In this document: positions 23,368-31,086 of the stretch, piece by piece
Layout of the letters: every line of letters begins with the position of its first letter
Position numbering within the stretch: position 1 is the stretch's first letter
Assembly (NCBI GenBank): GCA_031283025.1
Contig: JAITCP010000107.1
Location: 1-31,086 of the forward strand
Direction of reading: 5' to 3'
Length of the DNA stretch: 31,086 nt
Source: Spirochaetaceae bacterium
GTDB lineage: Bacteria > Spirochaetota > Spirochaetia > Treponematales > Breznakiellaceae
Notes under the pieces: generated by a model
The model's database searches: none
The model's input: only the letters and a program-made list of their open reading frames with translations
What the model was told of the DNA's origin: nothing
Program-made: the position numbers and the translations under genes

Positions 23368-25770
23368 ATGCGGAAGTCTGGTTATCCGGTACCGGCAATG
23401 GTACTGATTGCGTTTTCTGTCGGATTTGTTCTTTCTTTGTGGGCTTGCGCTTCTGCCGGTTCCATGGGCAGAAAAGCCCCTGACCGGACGCTGCCCCAGT
23501 ACTCCCAGAATGGCTGGAAAAACGTAAAAATAGTCGGCGGCGGCATGATCCCCGGCATTATCTTTAACACTGCGCAGAAAGGCATTGCTTACGTCCGTAC
23601 CGACATGGGCGGCGCATACCGCTGGAATTCTGAAAACGAATCATGGATACCCCTTACCGATTTTGCCGGGGTTGATGACTACGGGCGGCTGGGCATTGCC
23701 AGCATCGCGACAGACCCGGTGGAGCCGAACCGGGTGATAATCGCTTCCGGAACATACACCAACGACTGGGACAAAACTCCGTCGCAGATGCTCGTATCGG
23801 AAGATTACGGCGGCACTTTCAAGCGGATCAATATGCCCTTTAAGATGGGGGGCAATATGCCGGGCCGCGGCGTTGGCGAACGGCTCGCCATCGATCCCAA
23901 TAATAACCGGATTGTTTACTTTGGCTCCTTTGGCGACGGGCTGTGGCGGAGCCGGGACTACGGCAATACCTGGGAAGAAGTAAAATCGTTCCCAACAAAA
24001 GGGAATGTTTATGACAACGATTTTACTTTCTATGCAGACAAAAACTTTAAGCATTTCCACGGCATAATGTGGGTGATTTTTGACCCCGCATCAGGAACAC
24101 CGGGGCAAGGCTCCAAAAACATTTATGCCGGCGTGGCCGACACCCGCCAAACCATTTACGAATCAACCGACGCGGGGGCAACATGGCACCCGCTGGAAGG
24201 CCAGCCGGCAATGAATGTCCGCAATGAGCGGGAACACGCCCACCTGGTAGAAAACTGCCCCTGTAACAAGTATTACCCCCTCCGGGGGATTTACAGCCCC
24301 GACGGTTCCCTTATCACCGCGTGGAACGCGGGATTCGGCCCCTACTCTTCCAGCTTTCAGGGCGGAAAAATCTGGAAATATGCCTTTGCCTCCAAAAAAT
24401 GGGAAGACATAAGCCTGCCTCCAAGCCCGTTCTATAATCCTTCTGAGCACAAGACTCCGGACAGGGGCGTGGGCTGCGTGGCCGTTGACTGGCAGAACCC
24501 GAACGTCCTTGTCGCCGTTACCCTGAATAACTGGTGGCCCGACGAGCACATCTACCGCTCAACGGACGGCGGAAAAAACTGGGACCCGATCTGGGATATG
24601 GACGGCTGGCCGGACAGGATAAACAAATACAGCATTGACATCAATATGGCCCCCTGGCTGGACTGGGGTGAGCAGAAAGAGCTGCCAGAAGAAAACCCCA
24701 AACTGGGATGGTGCATAGCCTGCATTGTAATCGATCCGTTTAATTCAAATGTGATGATGTACGGCACGGGCGCGACCATTTACGGCACCAAAAATCTTAC
24801 CGACTGGGATCGGAACAGGCGGGTACGCTTTGAGGTTATGGCTGAAGGCATTGAAGAATGTGCTATTCTTGACCTGGTAAGCCCCACCGCCGGAGTCCAT
24901 CTTTTTAGCGCCATGGGGGACATAGGCGGTTTTATTCACGCCAATCTGAACCGGGCTCCCAACATGATCGTCAACCCTACAATCGGGGGAGTGAACAGCA
25001 TCGACTATGCGGCGGCCAAGCCTTCGTACCTAATCCGTATGGGAGACGGCAAACTGGGGATTAGTTCCGATTCGGGAAAAACATGGAAACCGTCGGAAAA
25101 ATATATTGAAGGCGCCGACACAGGCTGGAGCGGCACAGCCGCAGTTTCCGCCGATTCAAGAATTATCGTCTGGGCGCCGGGTAACCTGCCGCCCCATTGG
25201 ACAAATAACGAAGGCAAAACCTGGACGGTCTGCACCGGGCTTCCGCCGGGAACCAGGGTTGTTTCCGACCGGGTAAATCCTGCCAGGTTCTATGCGTTCG
25301 GCAAACCCCAGGGGGGCAGGGATGCCGCTTATTCAAGCGTTGACGGGGGCAGAACCTTCCAGGTAATGAACAATTCCTTTATCAAGGGGGAAGTAAGCGC
25401 CGTTAACCTTAAAGCGGTAACCGGGCTTGAAGGCGAACTCTGGCTTGCCGCAGGGGAAGCGGGGCTTTACCATTCCGCCGACGGCGGCAAAACCTGGACC
25501 AGTCTGGCCGGCATCGACATCGCGCCGATTATCGGTTTAGGCATGGCCGCCCCCGGCGCATCGTACCAATGCCTCTACACCAACGCAAAAATCCGGGGCA
25601 AATGGGGAATCTACCGCTCCGAGGACAAGGGCGCAAGCTGGATACGGATCAATGACGACGCTCACCAGTTCGGCGCCGCCACCACCACGATCACCGGAGA
25701 CCCCCGCATTTACGGCAGAGTATACCTTGGCACCAATGGCCGGGGCATACAGTACCGGGACCTGGAATAG
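23368..25770 (+). CDS. GH74 endo-xyloglucanase, lipoprotein
   Basis: It should hydrolyse the beta-1,4-glucan backbone of xyloglucan at the cell surface. The 800-residue protein has an N-terminal hydrophobic segment ending LSLWAC with Cys27 as the likely lipidation site; Trp at -2 is unusual outside spirochetes. Twin seven-bladed propellers follow. GH74 hallmarks are GGGMIPGIIFN and YVRTDMGGAYRW with catalytic D79, and EECAILDLVSP...AMGDIGGFIH with catalytic D518. Many Asp-box-like turns occur (STDGGKNW, SADGGKTW, SEDKGASW, SRDYGNTW). GGAGG (23357-23361) precedes ATG 23368. It heads the GH74-lipoprotein-barrel-barrel series and gives the locus its substrate assignment. Confidence 0.9.
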   Translation: MRKSGYPVPAMVLIAFSVGFVLSLWACASAGSMGRKAPDRTLPQYSQNGWKNVKIVGGGMIPGIIFNTAQKGIAYVRTDMGGAYRWNSENESWIPLTDFAGVDDYGRLGIASIATDPVEPNRVIIASGTYTNDWDKTPSQMLVSEDYGGTFKRINMPFKMGGNMPGRGVGERLAIDPNNNRIVYFGSFGDGLWRSRDYGNTWEEVKSFPTKGNVYDNDFTFYADKNFKHFHGIMWVIFDPASGTPGQGSKNIYAGVADTRQTIYESTDAGATWHPLEGQPAMNVRNEREHAHLVENCPCNKYYPLRGIYSPDGSLITAWNAGFGPYSSSFQGGKIWKYAFASKKWEDISLPPSPFYNPSEHKTPDRGVGCVAVDWQNPNVLVAVTLNNWWPDEHIYRSTDGGKNWDPIWDMDGWPDRINKYSIDINMAPWLDWGEQKELPEENPKLGWCIACIVIDPFNSNVMMYGTGATIYGTKNLTDWDRNRRVRFEVMAEGIEECAILDLVSPTAGVHLFSAMGDIGGFIHANLNRAPNMIVNPTIGGVNSIDYAAAKPSYLIRMGDGKLGISSDSGKTWKPSEKYIEGADTGWSGTAAVSADSRIIVWAPGNLPPHWTNNEGKTWTVCTGLPPGTRVVSDRVNPARFYAFGKPQGGRDAAYSSVDGGRTFQVMNNSFIKGEVSAVNLKAVTGLEGELWLAAGEAGLYHSADGGKTWTSLAGIDIAPIIGLGMAAPGASYQCLYTNAKIRGKWGIYRSEDKGASWIRINDDAHQFGAATTTITGDPRIYGRVYLGTNGRGIQYRDLE

Positions 25771-25794
25771 GAGGATTTTGGGATTGTTCCCATG

Positions 25795-25863
25795 TTTTCA
25801 CGCGGAGATCACAAAGGTGCGGAGGGATCATTAAGGGCAAACCTTGCTGCCTCTGCGTGAAAA
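25795..25863. repeat. CACGCAGAG-type interspersed inverted repeat
   Basis: TTTTCACGCGGAG (25795-25807) mirrors CTCTGCGTGAAAA (25851-25863), with 12 of 13 pairs. The interior carries degenerate ACAAAGGTGCGGAGG text. It resembles the repeat family seen in the gatC-gatA gap. Confidence 0.75.
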
Positions 25864-25878
25864 ATAACGGGTAATTAC

Positions 25879-25924
25879 GCCGCCCGTCGGGCGGCTTGCA
25901 GGGATGTCCTGCGATACTTTTTTT
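25879..25924 (+). terminator. Hairpins with T-run between GH74 and the next lipoprotein gene
   Basis: GCCGCCCG (25879-25886) and CGGGCGGC (25888-25895) form a very tight stem. GCAGG (25898-25902) and CCTGC (25908-25912) form a second, followed after four bases by a run of seven T. This may terminate or attenuate transcription leaving GH74. The next ribosome-binding site GGAG (25926-25929) follows at once. Confidence 0.55.
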
Positions 25925-25936
25925 GGGAGTATTGCC

Positions 25937-27565
25937 ATGAAAAAGAAATTTGTTTGGTTTGCGGCGCTTCTGGCGGCGTTGACTTTGGTATTTATTGGAT
26001 GTGGTAGTAATGTCGACGAGCCGCCGGACGGAGGGGAGGAGAAAATAAGTTTAGAGAGCGCTTTTTCTGCTACTGAAATAGATCAGGGAGCTGCAACGGT
26101 AACTGTAGGCGAACATACCTTTTCTTTTACTGGTACCAGTACTAATGAAAACGATCAAACAGTACAAGGTAAATTAACCACGCCAGAGACTAATCCTCTG
26201 GATTGGTCGTCCTATCTGGGTTTCAAGTTTGATTACAAATCTTCCGGAAATTACCAAATCATACTGGTTTGCGATACAACGGGAGGGACTGATAAGGCCG
26301 CATGGATTTTCAAGTATAATGGAACAGATGGCTGGAACGCTGTCCCCAGTGCGGATGACTGGACACCGCTTGAAGTATCTTTCGCAAATTTTGGTAAAGC
26401 TTGGGGAGCGGAAACTGCAACTGCTGTGGATTTGACAACCATCCATGAAATTCTATTTCAAATCCCCAGTGGCCCTAACCAAAAAACATTCTCCTTACAA
26501 AATTTTGCGCTTATAAACGATCCTAATTCTATACCTCAGGTGGATCCGCCGCTTGGAGCCGATTCTACCTTTACTGAAGGCAGCAATGCAATGTTGTCAG
26601 ATGTTTTTATTGCTGGTACGGGAGCAACGCTTAATTCATCACCGTATGTAAAGCTGGGTAAAAAAAATAATGACACTGTGATACAGGTTGCGCCCCAGCC
26701 AAAAATTGCAGATGGGGAAAAAGTGGATGAATTCCGGCTGGGAATCAACTTAAATCCTGCGCTGAATATTTCTGATGCTGAAAAATTAGTAATAAGCTGG
26801 ATTTCCGGTTCCCAGACGCAGGGAAACTTCAATATCAAGTTAACGATGGCTAATTACTCTCCGGCTGCTGGCATAGAAACAAATGATGCTGCACTTCAAA
26901 AGGAAAATGTTGGAAATACAAACGGAGAAATCCATTTTGTAACTAATCACGCTTCTGGTTGGGGTGGCTGGGAAGGTCCGGCGCTTGATGATACTGACGG
27001 CAAATGTACGTTTATTGAGATATTCTCTGATGATCCAAGACTCAAACGCCAGTACCTGTATTTTACTTCAATTAACATTCCGAATGCTGCTGATTGGGAT
27101 GGCGGAGATGAGGGCGGTGATGAATCCGGTCCTTTTACCGTATTTGGGGGTGGTACATTGGGTACCGGCGTTACTATACAGGCGAATGAAAAAGGTATTA
27201 CACATTCTGTCCAGGATGGAAAAATTAAAGTGAATAAGGATACAACCAATAATGAGTTCCGATTGTTGGTTAAGATCGATCCGGCTGTTGATATTAGCGG
27301 CCTTTCAGATTTCGTATTGGAGTTTGACCTTGATGGCGGAACTTCATTGGGAGGAGCTAACATCTCAATTTATACGTCTGACTCCAAGAAGGCAGGGGTT
27401 GCCGGATGGGGTAAAACTTCTCCGGCAAAATATAACTTTACTTCTGATCATCAAAGCTGGCTTGGTGTTAAAGTATCGGAAACGAATGGATGGTGTACCG
27501 GTTTTGAAATCTATTCGGATTCCAGCGGTTCTGTGTTGTCGATTAACTCTATCAAGTTTGAATAA
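25937..27565 (+). CDS. Surface lipoprotein with repeated carbohydrate-binding-like beta domains
   Basis: From ATG 25937 (GGAG 7 bases upstream) the 542-residue protein has a lipoprotein signal ending VFIGC (Cys22). Residues about 35-180 look like a CBM11/CIA30-type jelly roll (LDWSSYLGFKFDYKSSG...ILFQIPSG). Two further domains, about 195-365 and 380-542, repeat each other: FRLGINLNPALNIS / FRLLVKIDPAVDIS, and GKCTFIEIFSDD / GWCTGFEIYSDS. They are joined by an acidic Gly-rich linker (DGGDEGGDESG). No catalytic motif is seen. Position after GH74 and before two barrels suggests it holds xyloglucan fragments at the surface. Composition is AT-richer (about 33% GC at 26221-26280) than its neighbours. 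Family assignment is tentative. Confidence 0.65.
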   Translation: MKKKFVWFAALLAALTLVFIGCGSNVDEPPDGGEEKISLESAFSATEIDQGAATVTVGEHTFSFTGTSTNENDQTVQGKLTTPETNPLDWSSYLGFKFDYKSSGNYQIILVCDTTGGTDKAAWIFKYNGTDGWNAVPSADDWTPLEVSFANFGKAWGAETATAVDLTTIHEILFQIPSGPNQKTFSLQNFALINDPNSIPQVDPPLGADSTFTEGSNAMLSDVFIAGTGATLNSSPYVKLGKKNNDTVIQVAPQPKIADGEKVDEFRLGINLNPALNISDAEKLVISWISGSQTQGNFNIKLTMANYSPAAGIETNDAALQKENVGNTNGEIHFVTNHASGWGGWEGPALDDTDGKCTFIEIFSDDPRLKRQYLYFTSINIPNAADWDGGDEGGDESGPFTVFGGGTLGTGVTIQANEKGITHSVQDGKIKVNKDTTNNEFRLLVKIDPAVDISGLSDFVLEFDLDGGTSLGGANISIYTSDSKKAGVAGWGKTSPAKYNFTSDHQSWLGVKVSETNGWCTGFEIYSDSSGSVLSINSIKFE

Positions 27566-27589
27566 CAAGCGTTTAGTCTGAATTATACA

Positions 27590-27612
27590 GGGCCGGGCAA
27601 CCGGCCCTTTTT
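27590..27612 (+). terminator. Intrinsic terminator after the lipoprotein gene
   Basis: GGGCCGG (27590-27596), GCAA loop, CCGGCCC (27601-27607) and T5. This is a textbook rho-independent terminator 24 bases after the stop, so the two barrel genes probably have their own promoter. Confidence 0.92.
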
Positions 27613-27851
27613 ATAACAAAAATCGAACTACCGTTTTACCTATGCGCCTTGGCGTGAGGTATTCTCCGGTTTTAATGCGCACAGACATATCCTAATTACT
27701 CAATGCAAAAAACTCGGAAATATCATATAATTTTTAGGGTATTTGACCCCAAAAGGCAGGTATAAAATCATATAAGAAATATGTCTCGCTCACAGACTGC
27801 CAAACTGGTTGTGGGTTTATGATTATGGGTTGTGGATTTAGGAGGACTATC
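27613..27851 (+). promoter_or_regulatory. Upstream region of the barrel genes, with direct repeats
   Basis: No gene is seen. TATAAT at 27726-27731 is the best -10 box, with only a poor -35. ATCATATAA occurs at 27722-27730 and 27767-27775. GGTTGTGG(G/A)TTTA occurs twice (27807-27819, 27828-27840), directly before the GGAGG ribosome-binding site (27841-27845). Promoter choice is uncertain. Confidence 0.4.
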
Positions 27852-29294
27852 ATGAAAAAGTACGCCGTACTGCTTTTTATATTGGCAGAGGCCCTTTATG
27901 CCCAACTGCCGCCGGATACCGGTTCAAGCCTGGAAGCGGGAAAAACCGCCGCCCTGGGGGTAGAGGCAACCACTACCTTCGCATGGGACCTTGAAAAAAA
28001 TTCTACCGGCCTCCTTACCAGAGCGGGCATGGAACTGATCTTCCCCCTCTTTCCCGGCGGAAATTGGGGAGTGTACCCGGAAGACGCCGAAACGCCGGCA
28101 GTACGGCTGGCCCTAAGAAACGCGTCATTTCTTTGGTGGGTAACTTATCAAACCAAAGGCGGGAATTACGAACAGGATAATTTTAACTCATGGACAGCCC
28201 GGCCCCTTATTCTAACCTTTGGTTCCTTTAACGCGGACGTTGTTTGGAAAAATTATTTTTTCCGCATAGCGGGAACAGGTACGGAAATGCGGACGGATAT
28301 GGTTAGCATCCGCTCGATCTTTGACGAGGTAATGGATGTAAACGACCGGTTCTACTACGCTCAAGACCAAGCTCTGTGGCGGGCTGACCGCTATAACATT
28401 CAGGATTTTCCGCTCCTGAAAGGTTTTATTACCCGCGATTATGTTGACCAGGATTACCGGGGAAACGTCTCCGGCACGCTTGCCGCAGGCGCTGAATTTG
28501 AAACCTGGAGCCTTGCCCTCAAGACAGCTTCAAAAGCAAGGGGAGAAGACAACACGGACAACGCGTGGCTTATTGGGGCGGACATCGAACTTGTTCCCAT
28601 AGAAAATTTGAAGGCGGGCCTTACCGGGTTTGCCGCGGTAAATTACGACAAAGCGGGGGAAGAAAATCCCTATACCGCCGGGGCTTCCGTGGAATACCGT
28701 TTGCCCCTTTCGGAACTGCTGATCCTTGCGCCTTTTGCGGGTTTTGACTTTTATTATGAAAAGAAAAGCGAAAAAACACAGTGGGAAGCGGGAGGGGGCG
28801 TTTTCCTCTATACACGCGGTTATGATTATAAAGCATCCTACCGGATACTGGATTATGACGACGTAATTCCCCTGGGGTTTTCCGCATCGCTCAACACAGA
28901 TCAGGACTCCAATATGAACGCGATTATTTCATGGTTTGACACTCCCGATCGCGACTCGCTTATTCCCTGGTTTGGCGGCTTTCTCCAGGCGGAATTGGGG
29001 AACATCATGGGAAACGGCGGCAAAAAAATGGATTATGCGGTGATGGCCCAGATCGAATACGCCCTGTTTGAAGGAAAAATCACCCCGTATATCCGCGGAG
29101 GATACACGCCGGAGATAAAAAGCGGCTCACGGACAGGGGACAGGTTCATCAATTCCGCCCTGGGTATTTACATTACGCCGTTCCACAACTTTTCCGTGGA
29201 CATCTCTTATAAACGGCAAGACAAACAAACTGTTTCAAACGGCATGGTTTTGAACAATGGGCTTGTAAGCGCCGCCTTTACTATCCGGATGTAA
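27852..29294 (+). CDS. Outer-membrane beta-barrel protein, paralogue 1
   Basis: From ATG 27852 (GGAGG 6 bases upstream) the 480-residue protein has a signal peptide cut near ALYA-Q. It then shows alternating aromatic/polar strands typical of a porin-like barrel throughout (for example TPYIRGGYTPEI, NFSVDISYKRQD, terminal strand GLVSAAFTIRM). It lacks a TonB box or plug domain, so it is not SusC-like. It is a clear paralogue of the next gene (shared RIAG..., SIRSIFD, WFGGFLQAELGNI). An in-frame ATG 33 bases upstream is rejected because it precedes the ribosome-binding site. Likely role: passage or binding of oligosaccharides released by GH74; inferred from context only. Confidence 0.72.
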   Translation: MKKYAVLLFILAEALYAQLPPDTGSSLEAGKTAALGVEATTTFAWDLEKNSTGLLTRAGMELIFPLFPGGNWGVYPEDAETPAVRLALRNASFLWWVTYQTKGGNYEQDNFNSWTARPLILTFGSFNADVVWKNYFFRIAGTGTEMRTDMVSIRSIFDEVMDVNDRFYYAQDQALWRADRYNIQDFPLLKGFITRDYVDQDYRGNVSGTLAAGAEFETWSLALKTASKARGEDNTDNAWLIGADIELVPIENLKAGLTGFAAVNYDKAGEENPYTAGASVEYRLPLSELLILAPFAGFDFYYEKKSEKTQWEAGGGVFLYTRGYDYKASYRILDYDDVIPLGFSASLNTDQDSNMNAIISWFDTPDRDSLIPWFGGFLQAELGNIMGNGGKKMDYAVMAQIEYALFEGKITPYIRGGYTPEIKSGSRTGDRFINSALGIYITPFHNFSVDISYKRQDKQTVSNGMVLNNGLVSAAFTIRM

Positions 29295-29305
29295 GGAGGC
29301 ACGCC

Positions 29306-30898
29306 ATGAAGAAAACTATTCGTTTGGTTTTGCTTATCATTTTACTTCTTCCGCCGTTTCCGGCACTCCATCTTTTTGGAGAAACTCCCCTCCCCTTCTT
29401 CGGGAACGTCAACCTTAACATAGATGCGGAAACGATCTTTGCGGCGAATCTGGAAAATGGCGCTACAGGGCTCAGTACATCAGCGGGTTTTGGCTTGTGG
29501 TTTGAGTATGTTCCCTATTCGGACCGGAATATTACCCCCAGGCGGGACGCTCTTTCTGTTTCCCTTAAGCTTTCCAATTCTGCAATTTATGCCTGGCGTG
29601 GCTATGACTATCAATTTATGGACGGAGGCTCAAACGAAAAATATGTCCCCAAGCCGAATGACGTTGTCATTGATCAGGCAACAAGCATCTGGTTCGACAC
29701 ATTCATCGCCCAATTGGAATACAACCGGTACTGGATACGGATTGCCGGTATTGAGCCGGAAGTCTCCCTCTCTCAGGCTTCTATCCGGTCTGTTTTTGAT
29801 CCCATAACCCAAAACCGTACCGCCATAGACAAGAACCGGATGTACCTGCCCCTCTTTCATACCGCAGCCCATTACAGGCCCTGGCCCAATCACGGCATTG
29901 TTCCGGTGATCGCCCAGGACCTGGTACACCTGAACCGCAGGGAAGTTCCTGTCGCGGGAAACGTCAGCGCGGGACTGAAATCTGAATACGCCGACTTTAC
30001 CCTCAAGGCCGGATCATGGAAGAGCGGGGAGGAAAATACCGAAAATTCCTGGATAGGCGGTTTTGACATAACCCTGCGTCCCGATCTTTCCAATACGGTA
30101 AACCTTTCCTTTCTGGGCGCCGCAAATTACGGCGTCATCGATCTGAACAATGATATTGATAAAAATGATCCGGCGCAGAATAAAGAAGCGCTCACGGAAA
30201 ACCCCCTTGCCTTTGGCCTTGGTTATGAATACCGCTTTGATCTGCCACGGCGCATGGTAATAAAACCCTATGCCGGCGTTGATTTTATCTACCAGGCTAA
30301 AAACGGGGAATACGATTTTGAAGCGGGCGGCGGCCTCCAGTGGTTTTTCCGGGGTACGGGCGCCCAGTTCAAACGGAACACCACGATAGGCGGGGCAAGA
30401 ATCGGCGATGTTGCGATTCCCGCCGCCCTTGTCCTGGGGATGAACGTAAATAAGGACGGCGTAATTAACGGCGTTGTCAGCATTAACGAGAATCCTCTTT
30501 TCTCTCCCCTGCCCCGCTTTGGCGGATTTCTGCTGCTTGAATTGATGAATATAAACGGAAAACCATTCAAGGCGTGGGATGAAAAAACAAAAAGTGAAAA
30601 GACCTATAACGATTTTCTCTGGGCCGGCATGGTTCAGCTTGAATATCTGGCCCATAATAAAATCATGCCCTATGTTTTTGCCCGGTATATGCCCGCCATT
30701 ATGCCGGCGGATTTGCGTACCGATGATCCGGTATTTGGCAAGGACTACATCACCCTTACTTCCAAACTGGGCTGCCGCTTTACGCCAATCGATTATTTTT
30801 CCGTTGACTTTTGGTACGAGCGGAATGATTTTTCCAATGACGGCAGTTGGAAACTCAACAATGGCATTGTATCTGTAAGTTTTGCGATTTCCCTGTAA
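29306..30898 (+). CDS. Outer-membrane beta-barrel protein, paralogue 2
   Basis: The 530-residue protein has a signal peptide (MKKTIRLVLLIILLLPPFPA..., cut near HLFG-E) and barrel-type strands ending GIVSVSFAISL. It shares with its neighbour the blocks WIRIAGIEPEV...ASIRSVFDPI, YAGVDFIYQAKNGEYDFEAGGGL and PRFGGFLLLELMNING. It is about 50 residues longer, with extra loops (for example FKAWDEKTKSEKTYND) likely exposed outside. AAGGAGG (29293-29299) overlaps the stop of paralogue 1 and sits 6 bases before ATG 29306, so the two are co-expressed, perhaps forming a hetero-oligomeric pore. I do not recognise a named family. Confidence 0.72.
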   Translation: MKKTIRLVLLIILLLPPFPALHLFGETPLPFFGNVNLNIDAETIFAANLENGATGLSTSAGFGLWFEYVPYSDRNITPRRDALSVSLKLSNSAIYAWRGYDYQFMDGGSNEKYVPKPNDVVIDQATSIWFDTFIAQLEYNRYWIRIAGIEPEVSLSQASIRSVFDPITQNRTAIDKNRMYLPLFHTAAHYRPWPNHGIVPVIAQDLVHLNRREVPVAGNVSAGLKSEYADFTLKAGSWKSGEENTENSWIGGFDITLRPDLSNTVNLSFLGAANYGVIDLNNDIDKNDPAQNKEALTENPLAFGLGYEYRFDLPRRMVIKPYAGVDFIYQAKNGEYDFEAGGGLQWFFRGTGAQFKRNTTIGGARIGDVAIPAALVLGMNVNKDGVINGVVSINENPLFSPLPRFGGFLLLELMNINGKPFKAWDEKTKSEKTYNDFLWAGMVQLEYLAHNKIMPYVFARYMPAIMPADLRTDDPVFGKDYITLTSKLGCRFTPIDYFSVDFWYERNDFSNDGSWKLNNGIVSVSFAISL

Positions 30899-30970
30899 GG
30901 TTTACTATGTGGACAAATTTGAAACAAAAATGCCGCGGGGTTTCACGGAGTAGAAAAACATTGATTCGAG

Positions 30971-31001
30971 GCTTTTCCAAAACTTCAGTTTTTGGAAAAG
31001 C
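30971..31001. repeat. Right-edge palindrome A
   Basis: GCTTTTCCAAAACT (30971-30984), TC, AGTTTTTGGAAAAGC (30987-31001): a 14-bp stem with one extra T. Same ACT-TC-AGT apex as the palindrome at 144-173, with a different outer stem. Confidence 0.85.
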
Positions 31002-31018
31002 TACCTTAGATTTAATTG

Positions 31019-31044
31019 AAAAACTGGCCTTTTGGACAGTTTTT
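31019..31044. repeat. Right-edge palindrome B
   Basis: AAAAACTGGCC (31019-31029), TTTT, GGACAGTTTTT (31034-31044): an 11-bp stem with one G/A mismatch. Confidence 0.7.
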
Positions 31045-31049
31045 CTTAA

Positions 31050-31084
31050 GCCATTTCCAAAACTAACCGAGTTTTGGAAATGGC
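31050..31084. repeat. Right-edge palindrome C (15-bp perfect stem, AACCG loop)
   Basis: GCCATTTCCAAAACT (31050-31064), AACCG, AGTTTTGGAAATGGC (31070-31084). The perfect 15-bp stem is unrelated to that at 322-352 except for the identical AACCG loop. Confidence 0.87.
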
Positions 31085-31086
31085 TC

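Noticed and set aside
30014..30655. 213-codon minus-strand frame opposite the second barrel gene
   Set aside because: No ribosome-binding site or recognisable motif; the + strand protein has a clear signal peptide and a paralogue.
27852..30898. SusC/SusD-like uptake pair
   Set aside because: No plug domain, TonB box or SusD-type helical lipoprotein is seen; both proteins are plain barrels.

Overview
The window looks like a chromosomal segment from a host-associated spirochete. A Treponema-like gut bacterium is my inference; no rRNA or other taxonomic marker is present. The hints are lipoprotein signals with a loose lipobox, porin-like barrels with no SusC/D pair, a GatCAB amidotransferase route, many intergenic hairpins, and plant cell-wall glycosidases. 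Nearly all genes lie on the + strand.

Layout. (1) 1-863: the tail of an Rpn-type nuclease gene, five consecutive palindromes, an ACGGATTACACGGAT-type repeat and a small minus-strand ORF. (2) 864-5167: leuA-leuC-leuD-leuB, a compact leucine operon behind a good sigma-70 promoter. (3) 5193-10538: gatC, a 400-bp repeat-filled gap, then gatA-gatB-aspS joined by ATGA overlaps. AspS carries the His typical of non-discriminating AspRS, which fits transamidation of Asp-tRNA(Asn). (4) 10539-14673: a nitrogen module. An AT-rich, T-tract-phased promoter region and a terminator-like leader hairpin precede a type III glutamine synthetase. An ammonium transporter fused to a PII domain follows.

(5) 14816-30898: a carbohydrate region whose members fit xyloglucan breakdown. 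They are a GH3 enzyme with a CBM6-like tail, a YicI-like GH31 alpha-xylosidase without its usual C-terminal domain, a GH74 endo-xyloglucanase lipoprotein, a lipoprotein with repeated carbohydrate-binding-like domains, and two paralogous outer-membrane beta-barrels. Inferred flow: the surface GH74 cuts xyloglucan, the lipoprotein and barrels bind and admit oligosaccharides, and cytoplasmic GH31 and GH3 trim them. Two foreign-looking units interrupt the region. One is a solitary AAA ATPase/DUF4143 gene with a leaderless-type promoter. The other is an AT-rich two-gene unit (ABC-type AAA ATPase plus RloB-like TOPRIM protein) resembling RloAB/PARIS-type anti-phage systems.

(6) 30899-31086: three more palindromes of the same style as those at the left edge. 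The most unusual features are the palindrome family (varying stems, recurring AACCG-type loops), the Amt-PII fusion lacking the uridylylation tyrosine, the bent-DNA/attenuator-like region before glutamine synthetase, and the spirochete xyloglucan locus with a SusCD-free surface set.
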